A DNA stretch of 29,408 bases, taken from NCBI GenBank assembly GCA_003427395.1, contig BFEA01000133.1, forward strand, positions 2,580,817 through 2,610,224. The letters run 5' to 3'. The translations under genes were made by a program, and so were the position numbers. The DNA is from Chara braunii. Its lineage: Eukaryota; Streptophyta; Charophyceae; Charales; Characeae. The stretch's first letter is position 1. Each line of letters starts with the position of its first letter. The notes below the pieces were generated by a model that was given only the letters and a program-made list of their open reading frames with translations, had not been told where the DNA came from and searched no databases. Positions 9,663 to 18,882 of this stretch are shown here, one piece after another.

Positions 9663-10166
9663 ATGGCGCTGCACGACTATAGGCCTGGGTATTGGTACCA
9701 CCAGGCCCGTTGGAAGCCTATGTCTGGGGAAGGGCCCTGGATCACTGTTATACTCAACTACGACGGTGGATATGAGGTGCTCCTGAAGATCAAAGTGGAG
9801 GGAGCAAGAGAGGGAGAGATGCGGACTAACCCGAAGTTGCAGGATGCGATTACGGAGGCGAGAGACCGAGCGGAGAGGCGCTGCAGACGGGCCGGAGTGA
9901 CGGCAAGGCTACGGATAACGGTGACCTATCATGAGACAGAAACTTCGACTGACACGGTGGACAGGGAACAGGCCCACCTGGACAGAGACTCGGGTGGGGA
10001 GAGCGAGATGAGCGAGGTGGGGGATCGAGATTCGGACCTCCACTCCTGGAACAGGCCAGGGCAAGTCCGCAAGAACCATCCGTTGGCACGACCTGGGAGT
10101 AGCGGGGCCGAGACCAGCGGGCGGCAGTACGGTCCCAGAGGACGGGAGACAAGAAAGGGGGAGTGA
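9663..10166 (+). CDS. Unrecognised ORF, about 167 residues, beta-beta-helix then Arg/Ser-rich tail
   Basis: The open frame can be extended upstream to a GTG at 9621, but for a eukaryote the first usable start is the ATG at 9663. The N-terminal half contains WITVILNYDGGYEVLLKIKV, which looks like two beta strands. After a short loop comes a charged helix around DAITEARDRAERR and another strand-like LRITVTYH. The C-terminal half is hydrophilic and rich in Asp, Ser, Arg and Gly. The order strand, strand, acidic or charged helix resembles the repeated modules upstream of gag at 16-18 kb, and the word IKVEG also occurs at 17,437-17,725. That kinship is weak and inferred by eye. I do not recognise a known family. 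It may be a relic of an older retroelement leader ORF. Confidence 0.4.
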   Translation: MALHDYRPGYWYHQARWKPMSGEGPWITVILNYDGGYEVLLKIKVEGAREGEMRTNPKLQDAITEARDRAERRCRRAGVTARLRITVTYHETETSTDTVDREQAHLDRDSGGESEMSEVGDRDSDLHSWNRPGQVRKNHPLARPGSSGAETSGRQYGPRGRETRKGE

Positions 10167-11594
10167 GTAGTCGACAGACGCGCAAGCTACACGGGGCAGT
10201 TCAGAGAGAAAGAGGGTGAAAGTCAACAAGGGGGGAGAGACCGAGAGAGCAAAGAGGGCGAGCTTGCGGGGCAGTGACATCAACTATTTCTTGGGAGACA
10301 CTCGCCCGCCGACAAGTACTGGGCAACTCATGCAGGCTGGGCGAAGTGGACATCAACACTGATGTTGCGGACGGCTCCGACTCTCGCTCCCTTGGTTGTG
10401 GTCGGTACTAGCACATGCATGAGGCACTGCGCTTGTACGCAGGTTACATGTGGACGGTCGGGTGACAGTAAAAGAGAGGTCAAAGAGATGGGACAAGGGG
10501 GTGCGGTGCATGTGCCTGGGATGCTGACCTCAACTCGACTCCGACACGCGGTTAGTTAAACAAGGGAGAAGACTGATCAGAGACGCTTGGATAGCTAGTC
10601 AGGCTAGAAAACCCTGCGTCTCTTTCGCGGCTCGTGCGCGGTCAATCCTGTGGCCTGTATGAGCCCTACGCTTCTAGAAGTTCGGCTATTGTATCCGGAG
10701 TCGGGCCAATGAAAGGAGAGGCTCACGGAGAAGAGTGTAAAACAAGAGCCTTTAAAAATCAGTTGATGTTCACCGCAGTCCCCACGTCCCCACGTGCGAT
10801 ATACTGTTGAAGTTTCACGCCTGCTTTAGGTAACGACACTGCGCTGAGTCATACATGACTGGTGGTCATCACATTCTTGCGCTACTATTGGACGGGTACT
10901 GGAACGAAGCAAGGGGCGAAAAGGGAGAAGGGGGTACTCCTCAGTGAATGGGAATCGTTTGATCCGCGTCGAGAGAAATTTGATGACTTCGGCCTTCTGG
11001 CTCATATCACTTCACTGCTGACGTCGGTCGATTCTTGCAGGGCAACCTAATTCGTGCCTTTCAGGCCGCTCATCGCTTCTGTGCGAGGTCGTTACTTTTG
11101 GCTTCTACTTCAAGAGATGTTATGAGCACATGAGTGTATTGTGTTGTTAGGTTCGAAAGTAAGAGAGGCAATGCCAGTCAGTGCTGGTCCGACCTTCTGC
11201 CCGTGTTCGAAAGGTCACCTGTTTCTCAGCATGCGCCCAGACTATTCAGACTCTGTTAACGGGTGAGGGCATAGTGCACGCCCCTTTTGTTAGAGGTTAT
11301 GGAAAGGTCATTAGCTGGCAGGCAGTTCTCTCGTGCCAGGAGATGTACGATCGCTAGTGGGAGTGCGTGAGGTACAGTCTTATTTCTGCTCACTTTCAAT
11401 AGTCCTAGGACTGTCTGCTGAGCAAGTCTGATGAGCCCTACGAAATCTCAGCTGGTCAGGAGAGGTATGAAGTCAGTCATTTTATGAATTAAGGGGAAAA
11501 CCGAGAGAGTGAGCCAACACGGCTAATCATGGCTTAACCCGCCATACTAATGGGAAACTTGAGTGGAGGGAAGATTGACTGCCTGTGATATTTT
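10167..11594. other. No supported gene; possible LTR of an older element
   Basis: Stops are frequent in all frames and ORFs do not exceed about 65 codons. If the tRNA-Met-type primer binding site at 11,595 is real, some of the DNA just upstream would be its 5' LTR. I found no second copy of this sequence within the window and no clear terminal CA next to the site, so I do not call an LTR. Confidence 0.4.
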
Positions 11595-11610
11595 TGGTAT
11601 CAGGGCCAGC
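11595..11610 (+). promoter_or_regulatory. Candidate retrotransposon primer binding site (initiator Met tRNA type)
   Basis: The sequence tggtatcagggccagc matches the complement of the 3' end of plant initiator Met tRNA (TGGTATCAGAGCCAG, recalled) at 14 of the first 15 positions, and is preceded by a T-run. Such a site primes minus-strand DNA synthesis just inside the 5' LTR. It would belong to an element older than, and separate from, the one whose pol lies at 18-23.7 kb. No LTR pair was found, so this rests on the match alone. Confidence 0.45.
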
Positions 11611-13705
11611 GTGAGTCTGGGTCTCATGATGCTACTCGTTAAAGCTGATTCTCATATTAAGCCTGACTCTATATATATACTTCACCATTCGGTTTGGCGA
11701 TTTGTTCTCATGATCAGGTAAGACCGAAATGATGAGCTTACCCTGGGAAAATACCCTTTTAATGCTAACCAGGATTACGTAATTAAACCAACAGTTTATG
11801 TCAAATTAAGCTAAGGGAAAAATTCTGAGGAGAGGAAAATCTTCACTCGGCTACTCGCTTTGTATTTGTGTTCGCACTCAAAGTACCATGTTCCTGCCGG
11901 ACTAACGAGGTGATTGCCCTCATTAGTCTCCCTGTGTAAACCAAGGATTGACTGAGATCGGGGATGGTGTCTCTCGCCCAAATGAACGTAAATAAGATGA
12001 AATGAGTGTGTATAACCAACTGGGTAGATAGGACACAGGCCAACTCTAGCTAAGGGTATGGTTGGCATTGAAAACTCTGCCTGCTGTGATCCTCGTCTAT
12101 AAGTGATGTGATCGTGGTCTGGGTTGAACTTCTCGCTAATAGAGTTGGACAAGGAAGAGAGGCAAGGGTTAGAGTGAAACGCGGGTTGTGAGCGAGCCTG
12201 ACTAGGGACTGAGAACACTGCATAACCAGTTCACTGCATCTTTCCTCCCCTGTCGAATGGGCAAGAAAAATGTTATATTGAGGGACGTGGCATATCTACT
12301 AATTAAGTTTCTCCTTGATGGGGACTAACAAGTCGCCCGTTCAGCATCTAAGTGGTCGCATGTGTAACCTACTTGCCAGCACGAAGCCAGTTGATCTGTA
12401 CACAGAAATCATTACGTAAGAGTTTCGTCCGGTTTTTTTGTTGGAAGCTTGAACCCTTGAAAGTCGCACTCTCAACCGGGAAGGTGTCAAACCCTTGGGG
12501 TGAACAATGTTTTGTATTTCGCTAAAAAAAGGATGGTCTGATGATTATTAAGGAAATCGAGGATCTTATGGCCTAAGTCCTAGCCATGTGAGCTTCGGAG
12601 AGTGACGAGAGTTGAGTTCTCAACTTTTGCACGGAGAAGGTTTCGTATAATGTGCGAGGTATCCTGAATGATATCACCAATTCCTATGACCAGTCTCTAA
12701 GCCATGGAGAGATTTGTGATCTGAGTGAAAATATAATTAGAAAGTTATATTTCCCCTCATTGCAGATCGAGAGGCATCAATTAACACGGGCTGCTCAAGA
12801 GGGAAAACGTAACAGATGATGTCGTGTATTTGCCCTGTAGGCACAGGATGAATTACTGTCAATCATCATCAATAATCAAGTCACTGCAGTCCATCCCCCA
12901 TGACACCGCACGAAAGAAATTGTTGTCGTAACATCTCTAGGGTTAAACTGTGTAAAGGTCATTTTGAGGTCACTAGACGATACACCGAACAGGCCGCACG
13001 TAGTGATAGGCTCGTGAGCCTGAGCTATGGACGATTGAGGCCATCGTCCCATCGTTTGGTATCTCACGCTCAGGCAAGGGACGATCTCCACTCCTCAGCC
13101 TCTGGTTGATAGCTCTTTTTTTTCGTATGCATGAAGAGTGCAGCGAGGTCCACGAAGTTGGTGCCCCGCAGGACTCAGGCGAGGCAGACCTCAGACAGTG
13201 ACCGTGAACTGTTGTGGTGCCCTGTTTCCTGGAGATCTTAGGGGACCCTCAAGAAGTTTGTCAGACGGCACTGCTTACATCAGATTCTTCACGTTTCACT
13301 GGTGTTGTTGGCAAAGCTCGAGAGATGTCTTCATGAAGTATGTTGTTGGCCCGGACAAAAGAAAAAAAAAACTATTGTCTTGTTTTCCTTTTTGAGGTGA
13401 TTTATTACGAGTCCTGACTAGACCGTCAGTGCTCTTTGAGCAAGCCATCACTTGATCCTATAACTAGGATCGGATGTTTGAATTTGGTTATCATGCAAAT
13501 ACCACTTAGACACCTTCTTGGCTAGGCATGATGGTTGAACGGGCCATCTCAATTACTCGACATGATGGTAAATGCTAGGATTCAGTGTGACAGAGAATCT
13601 CAGCGGCCGACTCGGGGTTCGTCTTACCCCGAAGTGTTGGAATTGCTAGGGCTGTCCATAATCCGTCCCACCTGCGATCCTGACCATAAAACGTGACGGG
13701 GAACA
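11611..13705. other. Long stretch without a supported gene
   Basis: ORFs such as 11811-12218 (minus) and 13138-13395 show no recognisable motif. Composition is intermediate. A perfect 7-bp hairpin (TCGGGGT, loop tcgtctt, ACCCCGA) lies at 13612-13632, about 75 bases before the next ORF. The stretch may be the decayed leader of the element suggested by the 11,595 primer site. Confidence 0.45.
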
Positions 13706-13951
13706 ATGAGGGAAAAGGAGGTCCTGGTGATGAAAAGTAGATTAAACAGGGACAAGAGAGAGGGATGGGAGGAAGAGGCCTGTAGAGACATGGAATTTCA
13801 CAGACTGGCTCAGAGGGGAGTCGCCGTCAGGATGGCAGAAGGAAAGAAATATATCGAATATGTGCTCTACTGTTATGGCCAAGATGGTAAACTGCACAGT
13901 ACCGGTTCCATTCTTGAGACTGTTGAGCAGGCTAGAGCCAAGCTCGTGTGA
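13706..13951 (+). CDS. Small unrecognised ORF, 81 residues, strand-strand-helix pattern
   Basis: It starts at an ATG in the context aacaatgag, favourable for eukaryotic initiation, and ends at a TGA at 13,949. After a charged N-terminal helix (about residues 1-35) come strand-like segments GVAVRMAE and YIEYVLYCY, a Gly-containing turn, and a C-terminal helix around ILETVEQARAKL. This helix is reminiscent of AITEARDRA in the 9.66-kb ORF. The layout matches the repeated modules upstream of gag, but sequence identity is low. It sits 634 bases upstream of the intact 14,585 ORF on the same strand. No known family is recognised, and it could be chance. Confidence 0.4.
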   Translation: MREKEVLVMKSRLNRDKREGWEEEACRDMEFHRLAQRGVAVRMAEGKKYIEYVLYCYGQDGKLHSTGSILETVEQARAKLV

Positions 13952-14099
13952 GCTAGTGGTGCTCAGTCCACCTCCGGAAAGTCCTACCGGTAATTAAACA
14001 ATAATAGACTGCAGCCCTCTTTTGCAACAACACGATATGTGATCCCACGACTCTATGACTGTACCAGCATTTATTCAGGTAACTTTCAGGCGATCTTCA

Positions 14100-14515
14100 A
14101 ATAAGACTCAGACAGCCAAACTCAGACAACTAAAATCAGATTCAAGCGACTAGAGACCAGACTGAGAACAGTATTCCTGCACAGTTTTTCTGATATACAG
14201 TGATCAGAAACAACATCCATCAGTAATCTCAACAGTAGTCGGTTTTCAACCAACAATCTCAACTGCACTCATGTTCTTCACTAGCACTCGGATGAAACTC
14301 AACTGACACTCAATTTTTAGAAGTGTAGGCGGTCTTTAGTCTGAACCAGACAGCGATCGAGAACAACGTTCAGATCAGCTATCAAAACAGCAATCGAGAA
14401 CAACGCTCAGATTAGTCATCGTTCAATCAGCAATCATTCAATCAGCCATCGTGCAAATTAGCAATCCGTCAATCAACAATCATTCAATCGGTACCCTGCA
14501 ATCATCCAATCGTTT
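14100..14515. repeat. Low-complexity leader with short caatcag-type repeats
   Basis: A 32-base segment beginning agcgatcgagaacaacg at 14,352 recurs with few changes at 14,389 (period 37). It is followed to about 14,515 by many irregularly spaced caatca/caatcg words. Upstream, agactcagacag and aactcagacaac words repeat near 14,105-14,130. The strand is poor in G, like an unstructured 5' leader. It directly precedes the 14,585 ORF. Confidence 0.65.
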
Positions 14516-14584
14516 CTCAGTAACCAGTTCTCAACAACTAGTCCTCGGGGATCGTCTAGTCAGTTTGTACCGGCTAGTCCACCC

Positions 14585-15241
14585 ATGAGTACAGTGCAAT
14601 CTTCCCCTATCCCTGAGGCTGTCTTCTCTAGCCTCAACCGAGTTGCTTCCAAGGACTCCTTTCGGCATCAGTATGTCAGTGCTGTCAGTTTCAAGAGGGG
14701 AGATCTATCTATTCATGTGATCCACACTGAGTTTGTTGACGGTGCCATCCACGACCTGAGGCCTTATTTGAAAAAGGGCAAGGAGTTTCATGAGCACTTT
14801 GACTCAGTCTGGATTGCAGCGCTCGAGTACCTGGAGGAGAGGGAGAAAGAGCTCGATGAGAGCGGTACCAAGCTGATCCGCAGCTTCGGACCCAAGCTCT
14901 TTTCGGACTACCTCAGGCGCCCTGTGCCTTTCACTCTTACTAGCGGCTCTTACTGGGGAGACCTGGTCGACCTGGCCAAGAGGTACATATCCCCAGCAGT
15001 GATTGACTATGAGGCAGTGACTGAGCCATCTAAGTTCCAACATCTCAGGAGAGGTGTCTTCTCTCAGCCGTACCTCCCCACTCTATGGGAGGAGTTTTGT
15101 GCCATGATTGACTTTCGTGTCATGGGGCTCGCGTGGAAGTTTTCGGAACTGGCAAGCTTCAGGTGGCTTTATATTCAAAGGCCACAACCTCAGAGAGTAC
15201 GGAAGCATGGCAAGAAGTCCAAGCGACAGACAGCCAAGTGA
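14585..15241 (+). CDS. Intact ORF of 218 residues, stand-alone homologue of the pre-gag repeated domain
   Basis: It starts at ATG 14,585 and ends at TGA 15,239, with no internal lesion. Around residues 25-85 it has strand LSIHVIHTEF, strand AIHDLRPYL, and a long acidic helix EYLEEREKELDE. The corresponding words in the units at 16-17 kb are DIYDIRPYV and DVYDVRIYV, followed by a similar acidic helix. Further shared landmarks are FCAMIDF here and YAMIEF in the 16,469-16,963 unit. The C-terminus (from about residue 190) is basic (KKSKR), possibly a nuclear or nucleic-acid contact. It lies upstream of the tRNA-Asp primer binding site, hence outside the internal part of the 15.7-23.7-kb element. 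Its bases are more GC-rich than in those units. No database family is recognised by eye. It could be a relic of a second, related element, or a co-opted copy. Confidence 0.6.
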   Translation: MSTVQSSPIPEAVFSSLNRVASKDSFRHQYVSAVSFKRGDLSIHVIHTEFVDGAIHDLRPYLKKGKEFHEHFDSVWIAALEYLEEREKELDESGTKLIRSFGPKLFSDYLRRPVPFTLTSGSYWGDLVDLAKRYISPAVIDYEAVTEPSKFQHLRRGVFSQPYLPTLWEEFCAMIDFRVMGLAWKFSELASFRWLYIQRPQPQRVRKHGKKSKRQTAK

Positions 15242-15737
15242 CAGATGAGAAGTGAGGTTCAGAGGGTTGAGTGAGGACTCTTGATTGGTGCTGGCCATGC
15301 TCTTCCCCATGAGTACTCCCTGAGACTATTATGAGTTATCATTCTTCTCTCATTTATTTGTTTAGCCTTGTTATTACTCCAGTCAGTTGGTCTTGCTTCT
15401 TGCATTGTTCTTGCCTGATGATTGCTATTGTATATAATTTTGTCACAGTTCTCAAAATCAGAATGACATAATTGATGTATGCACAACACCCCACAATTTT
15501 ATGATTATTACTTGCATGATTCTTGCTGTTCTGAATCATAATGAAAGATTCCTAAGACCGGGGACCGGCGAAGACCGCAATTGAAGGGTCTCGCTCGAAG
15601 CCGGACACACACAACAGGAAGGGATTTGTATTAATTAATTTTATTTTATTATTGCAATCAATAACCAAATCCTACGTGACAGCCTGTTGGCTTTTCGGTC
15701 GCTTGAAGAGGCATGACTGGAAAAAGTGCGACAAAAA
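15242..15737 (+). other. Candidate 3' part of the 5' LTR of the gypsy element
   Basis: The stretch lies directly before a good tRNA-Asp primer site and has a CA dinucleotide at 15,731-15,732, five bases before it. That is the usual LTR end plus spacer. It contains an AT-rich run with flanking arms GGATTTG (15,622) and CAAATCC (15,666). I could not find the matching 3' LTR after the integrase, so neither the start nor the identity of the LTR is secured. Confidence 0.4.
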
Positions 15738-15755
15738 TGACGCCGTTGTCGGGGA
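15738..15755 (+). promoter_or_regulatory. Primer binding site, tRNA-Asp type
   Basis: The sequence tgacgccgttgtcgggga matches the complement of the plant Asp tRNA 3' end (TGGCGCCGTTGCCGGGGA, recalled) at 16 of 18 positions. The two differences are G to A and C to T, the transitions expected from cytosine deamination in a methylated element. The spacer aaaaa and a CA end precede it. Asp tRNA priming is known from Athila-type gypsy elements. Here it starts the internal region about 330 bases before the first repeated-domain unit. Confidence 0.8.
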
Positions 15756-16065
15756 CATGAAAAGATTTTCGTGTCCAGAACGAGCCTGGGTCATCATCAT
15801 CTTTGAACTTTGATTAGGGCGTGAGAACTGTTGACAATATTTTGAGCTTCATATGAATTTTATTATTCTCATAGAGTCTCGATTCTCTTGAGAATCACGG
15901 TTGCTAACTGTGACTTATTTCTTCCTTGTGTGAGGTACCACACTAGATCGGGAAAGAAGATTGATATTATTGACTGGAGAGAATCGAGCTTGACATCAGG
16001 TATGGTCTACTGCTCCTCAATGCATTGAGAAAATTAATAGAAAAGGAAACAGCAGATCAAGACAG

Positions 16066-16482
16066 ATGCTGATCGACAGTGCCTTGAAAGATCTATCCAA
16101 ACTCACCTCCAGTGGAATATTTCCCTACATATATGAGAATAGTTGGGGCTATCATTCTCGTGGCTCAACCATCTGCGTAGTGCTGACTCACTTCTTTGAG
16201 AGAGATATCTACGATATCCGCCCATATGTCAAGGAAGGAGGCAGCAACGATGGTGATGACTTTAACTGGCTATGAGAAATTGTGATCCAATTTATCTATG
16301 ACGAAAAGGCAGATCTGATCAAACAAAAGAAGAAAGTGGAATGAGGTATAATGCCAGTAACATATAAGACCGTTATGATTCCTCCTATAACTGACAACTA
16401 TTGTGATGGGACTAACTGGTTGCCAATCATCAACATGGTATTGACGAAAGAGAAAAGAAACTGTGGCCATGAGAAATGAAGA
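16066..16482 (+). pseudogene. Pre-gag repeated domain, unit 1
   Basis: The frame opens at ATG 16,066 and continues to a TGA at about 16,480, with two in-frame TGA stops (16,273 and 16,342). Landmarks in order are strand ICVVLTHFF, strand DIYDIRPYV, an aromatic W just before the first stop, a Lys/Glu-rich helix, a PPITD word, and NW followed by a short helix. Every landmark recurs at the same order and spacing in unit 2 (LYVLTFYF, DVYDVRIYV, W, acidic helix, PPLPD, NW), so the two are tandem paralogues. No known domain is recognised. Its position between the primer site and gag is like the extra ORF1 of Ogre/Tat-type plant gypsy elements, but I see no proven homology. Confidence 0.7.
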
Positions 16483-16963
16483 GATCTCAGCAGAGACAAT
16501 CGGACAGAGAAGGTCAAAATTTGGCAGAGGTTCAGGCCCAAGTCAAGAAAAGGTTGAATGTCTCCTATGGTCACTGAATACTTTGAGTAAGAGAGAAACA
16601 TTTTCGTATGAGGTTGTTAGATATGAGATGGTCGAGAGCGGATGGGAACATGAACGATTATATGTACTTACATTCTACTTCACGGACCTGGATGTGTATG
16701 ATGTAAGAATCTATGTCCCAAGGGAAAGAAGTGCTGATGCAGTATATGAGAGATGCTGGGGATTTGCTGAAGAGGCGGTACTAAAGGAGAAAGAAAGATT
16801 TGAGAGGAAAAATAAAAATTTCACTGGATCTACCCGATTTACCGTCTTTGATGGACTCCTAGCCCCTCCCTTACCTGATATCAACCTATCTAAAGACAAT
16901 TGGTATGCTATGATAGAATTTGCATGGAAAGTGAAGAGGTCCCAAGAAATATACTCTAAGTAG
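16469..16963 (+). pseudogene. Pre-gag repeated domain, unit 2 (still open)
   Basis: It is open for about 164 codons from an ATG at 16,469 to TAG at 16,961. The N-terminal 30 residues are polar, followed by a helix around VECLLWSLNTLSK. Then come strand FSYEVVRYEMV, strand LYVLTFYF, strand DVYDVRIYV, helix AEEAVLKEKERFE, and a C-terminal part with APPLPD and NWYAMIEFAWK. It is the best preserved unit and the reference for the others. The start overlaps the end of unit 1 in another frame, so unit 1 and unit 2 were probably one continuous reading frame before an indel near 16,470. The function is unknown; the fold looks like a small alpha/beta domain. Confidence 0.65.
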
Positions 16964-17434
16964 CTAGGATAACTACTGTGAAGGGCAAACTCTATGAAAT
17001 AATAGGGCATGATAATCCCTTTGTAATCCTGAGGCATGAGATTTGTGGGGACGGACACATAGTATTTCATATCCCGGTAGTTAAGTTCCTAAACTCTGAC
17101 TGTCTAGATGTGAAGGTTTATTCCTCTAAAAGGGGCGTATGTCAGTCTTGAGCGAACGAAAGAGTGGTTAGAGAAACTGAAAAGAAAAGTAACATGGGGA
17201 GTGGGAGTCAGGGAATTTGAAAGGCTCCCCGAATTTTGAATTGCTAAGGGGTTTGAAGATAGAAGGGATTGTATGCCTTTGTTAGATGCAATTGCTGAGA
17301 TCGGTAGAGCAAGAGAAAAAGACTCAACTGTGATGATAAAATCCCTACTTCTGAGAACCTTTGAGCACAGATTTGAAATCCCTGATTATGTTCAACCAGA
17401 GATTTACCTTTTAGATGTTGCATATGATGTTTAG
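16963..17434 (+). pseudogene. Pre-gag repeated domain, unit 3 (frameshifted)
   Basis: From 16,963 to about 17,130 one frame gives strand PFVILRHEIC, strand HIVFHIPVV and strand CLDVKVYSS, matching the FSYEVVRYEM, LYVLTFYF and VYDVRIY order of unit 2. The match then jumps one frame at an A/G-rich run near 17,130. It continues with LERTKEWLEKLKRK (helix) and a MPLLDAIAEIGRAR helix, equivalent to the end of unit 2, interrupted by TGA 17,237 and ended by TAG 17,432. No ATG starts it, so it belonged to the same polyprotein. Confidence 0.6.
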
Positions 17435-17436
17435 CA

Positions 17437-17943
17437 ATGCCTAACTTGACTCAACAGGTGACGCTAGGTGTTGTGTTGGAAGATAAACTAATCAAGGTAG
17501 AAGGGACTCTTCGGATCTCTGATAGGAACCTTTCTACCTTGGATGAGTTTGAGTTTCTGCAGCCTTTCTTTGATCGAATGAGAGATTCTGCCCTGAGAAT
17601 TGTCACTGATCAGACTGAGATAAGCTATTTATTAAAGGTAGTGAGAGTGAGAATTGTTGAGAGAATATCATACCATATTTCTCGGGAACGAGTTTCTTTT
17701 GCTATAAAGGTCAGCAACAGGCTGTAAGCGATACAATTTGATTATGAGATCATAGACTTAACTCGACATTTTATGATTCGAGGTACTGTGAAAGGGTATA
17801 ACCGAAGGTTGGGTAGAGATGAGGAGAGAGAATTGATTGAAGATTACATTGGAAGACTGAGAAGGATTGCATTGTCCTTGATCAAGGGGTGGAACAGACA
17901 AGAGAAGGGAGGAACGAACCTGTATCCCTTGCGAGAAGAGTGA
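17437..17943 (+). pseudogene. Pre-gag repeated domain, units 4 and 5 (in frame with Gag)
   Basis: Two shorter, more diverged modules lie in one frame, separated by TAA 17,725 and ended by TGA 17,941. Module 4 has strand LGVVLEDKLIKVEGTLRI then helix FLQPFFDRMRDSALRIV. Module 5 has strand YEIIDLTRHF, strand MIRGTVKGY and helix ELIEDYIGRLRRIALSLI. The helices align with each other (fL..ff.RmR..ALri). This frame is the same as that of Gag at 18,022, with only the 17,941 stop and a basic linker between. The intact element may therefore have made one long repeat-Gag protein. Confidence 0.55.
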
Positions 17944-18021
17944 GACATTGAAGAGCGAAGAAGGAGAGGGCAAAGTGATAGTAAGAAAAAAGAGAATATA
18001 CGAGGAGAGTCTATTGTCAAA

Positions 18022-18882
18022 ATGACAGGACGAGGAAGACCAAGTTCATCTGCAGAAACCAATGAAGAAGCCTTGGTTGGGGTTATACGGGAACTGGTTA
18101 AGAGAGTTGACACAATCAAAGGAGGGTCTGACATTGCGACAGCAAAGAGGCCAGATGAAAGAATTCCTTGTTTCAGAAGACCTTAAGTTAATGAGTTCTT
18201 GGATGAATATGAATTATTTGGACTCAGTTATGGCTGGACAGACAAGCAACGACTTAAGCACCTTCTATCTTATTGTGATACTGACTCAAGACTAGTAGTT
18301 CAAAAGTTAATGGAAGGGGCCACTACATGGGAAGAGGTCAAAGAAAGATTGAAACAAGAATTTGAGAAAGACTTAGTCCCAACTACAACTAAGGACTTAC
18401 TCAACATCAGAAGGGCTAAATATGACACGTTTAATGTGTTTCTTTAGACTTTCATCCGAACAGCAAGAAGAATTTCATATTTGGATGAGGGTCAGAGATG
18501 CCACATATTTTTGACAAATTTTACTGACACTGAAAGGCAAGCAGTTCTCAATCAGGCTCAACACTATCCTCTCAGATGAGATGAAATTGTTGCAATCATA
18601 AGAACTTTATCTACTGTCTCTCATAAGAAATGGTCACTGGATCAGATTAGTACTTTGGTCAAAGACTGGGAGACTGAGAATGGTATGAATAGAGGAAGCA
18701 ATCTGACTGCTGAGAATATTCTTCAGAAAGTAATGACTAACTTTATGCCTGCAAGGTCTGCAAGGCTTGCAACTCATACTGTGGATGACAGGGGAAAGAA
18801 GAAGGCTGAAAGTGAGGAGGACGATGACGATAATGATGATGACGAAGGTTATGGTAGGAAATTCTTCCAGATCCAAAAATAA
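18022..18882 (+). pseudogene. gag: Gag capsid region of Ty3/gypsy element
   Basis: The likely start is ATG 18,022 (MTGRGRPSSS). The capsid part around 18,187-18,560 has FLDEYELFGLSYGW, the retrotransposon-gag word TTWEEVKERLKQEFEKD, and RRISYLDEGQ. This is the helical structural domain that forms the virus-like particle. After it comes an acidic Asp/Glu run (18,816-18,850). In-frame stops are TAA 18,184, TAG 18,445 and TGA 18,577, and the frame closes at 18,880. The nucleocapsid part continues in the next frame from about 18,870, so a frameshift occurred there. Whether that shift is a mutation or part of normal gag-pol expression cannot be told; the extra stops argue for decay. Confidence 0.8.

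Noticed and set aside
18870-18882. Programmed frameshift between Gag and nucleocapsid-Pol
   Set aside because: The frames overlap, but the element has many other stops and shifts. No clear slippery heptamer plus downstream structure was seen, so mutation is the simpler explanation.
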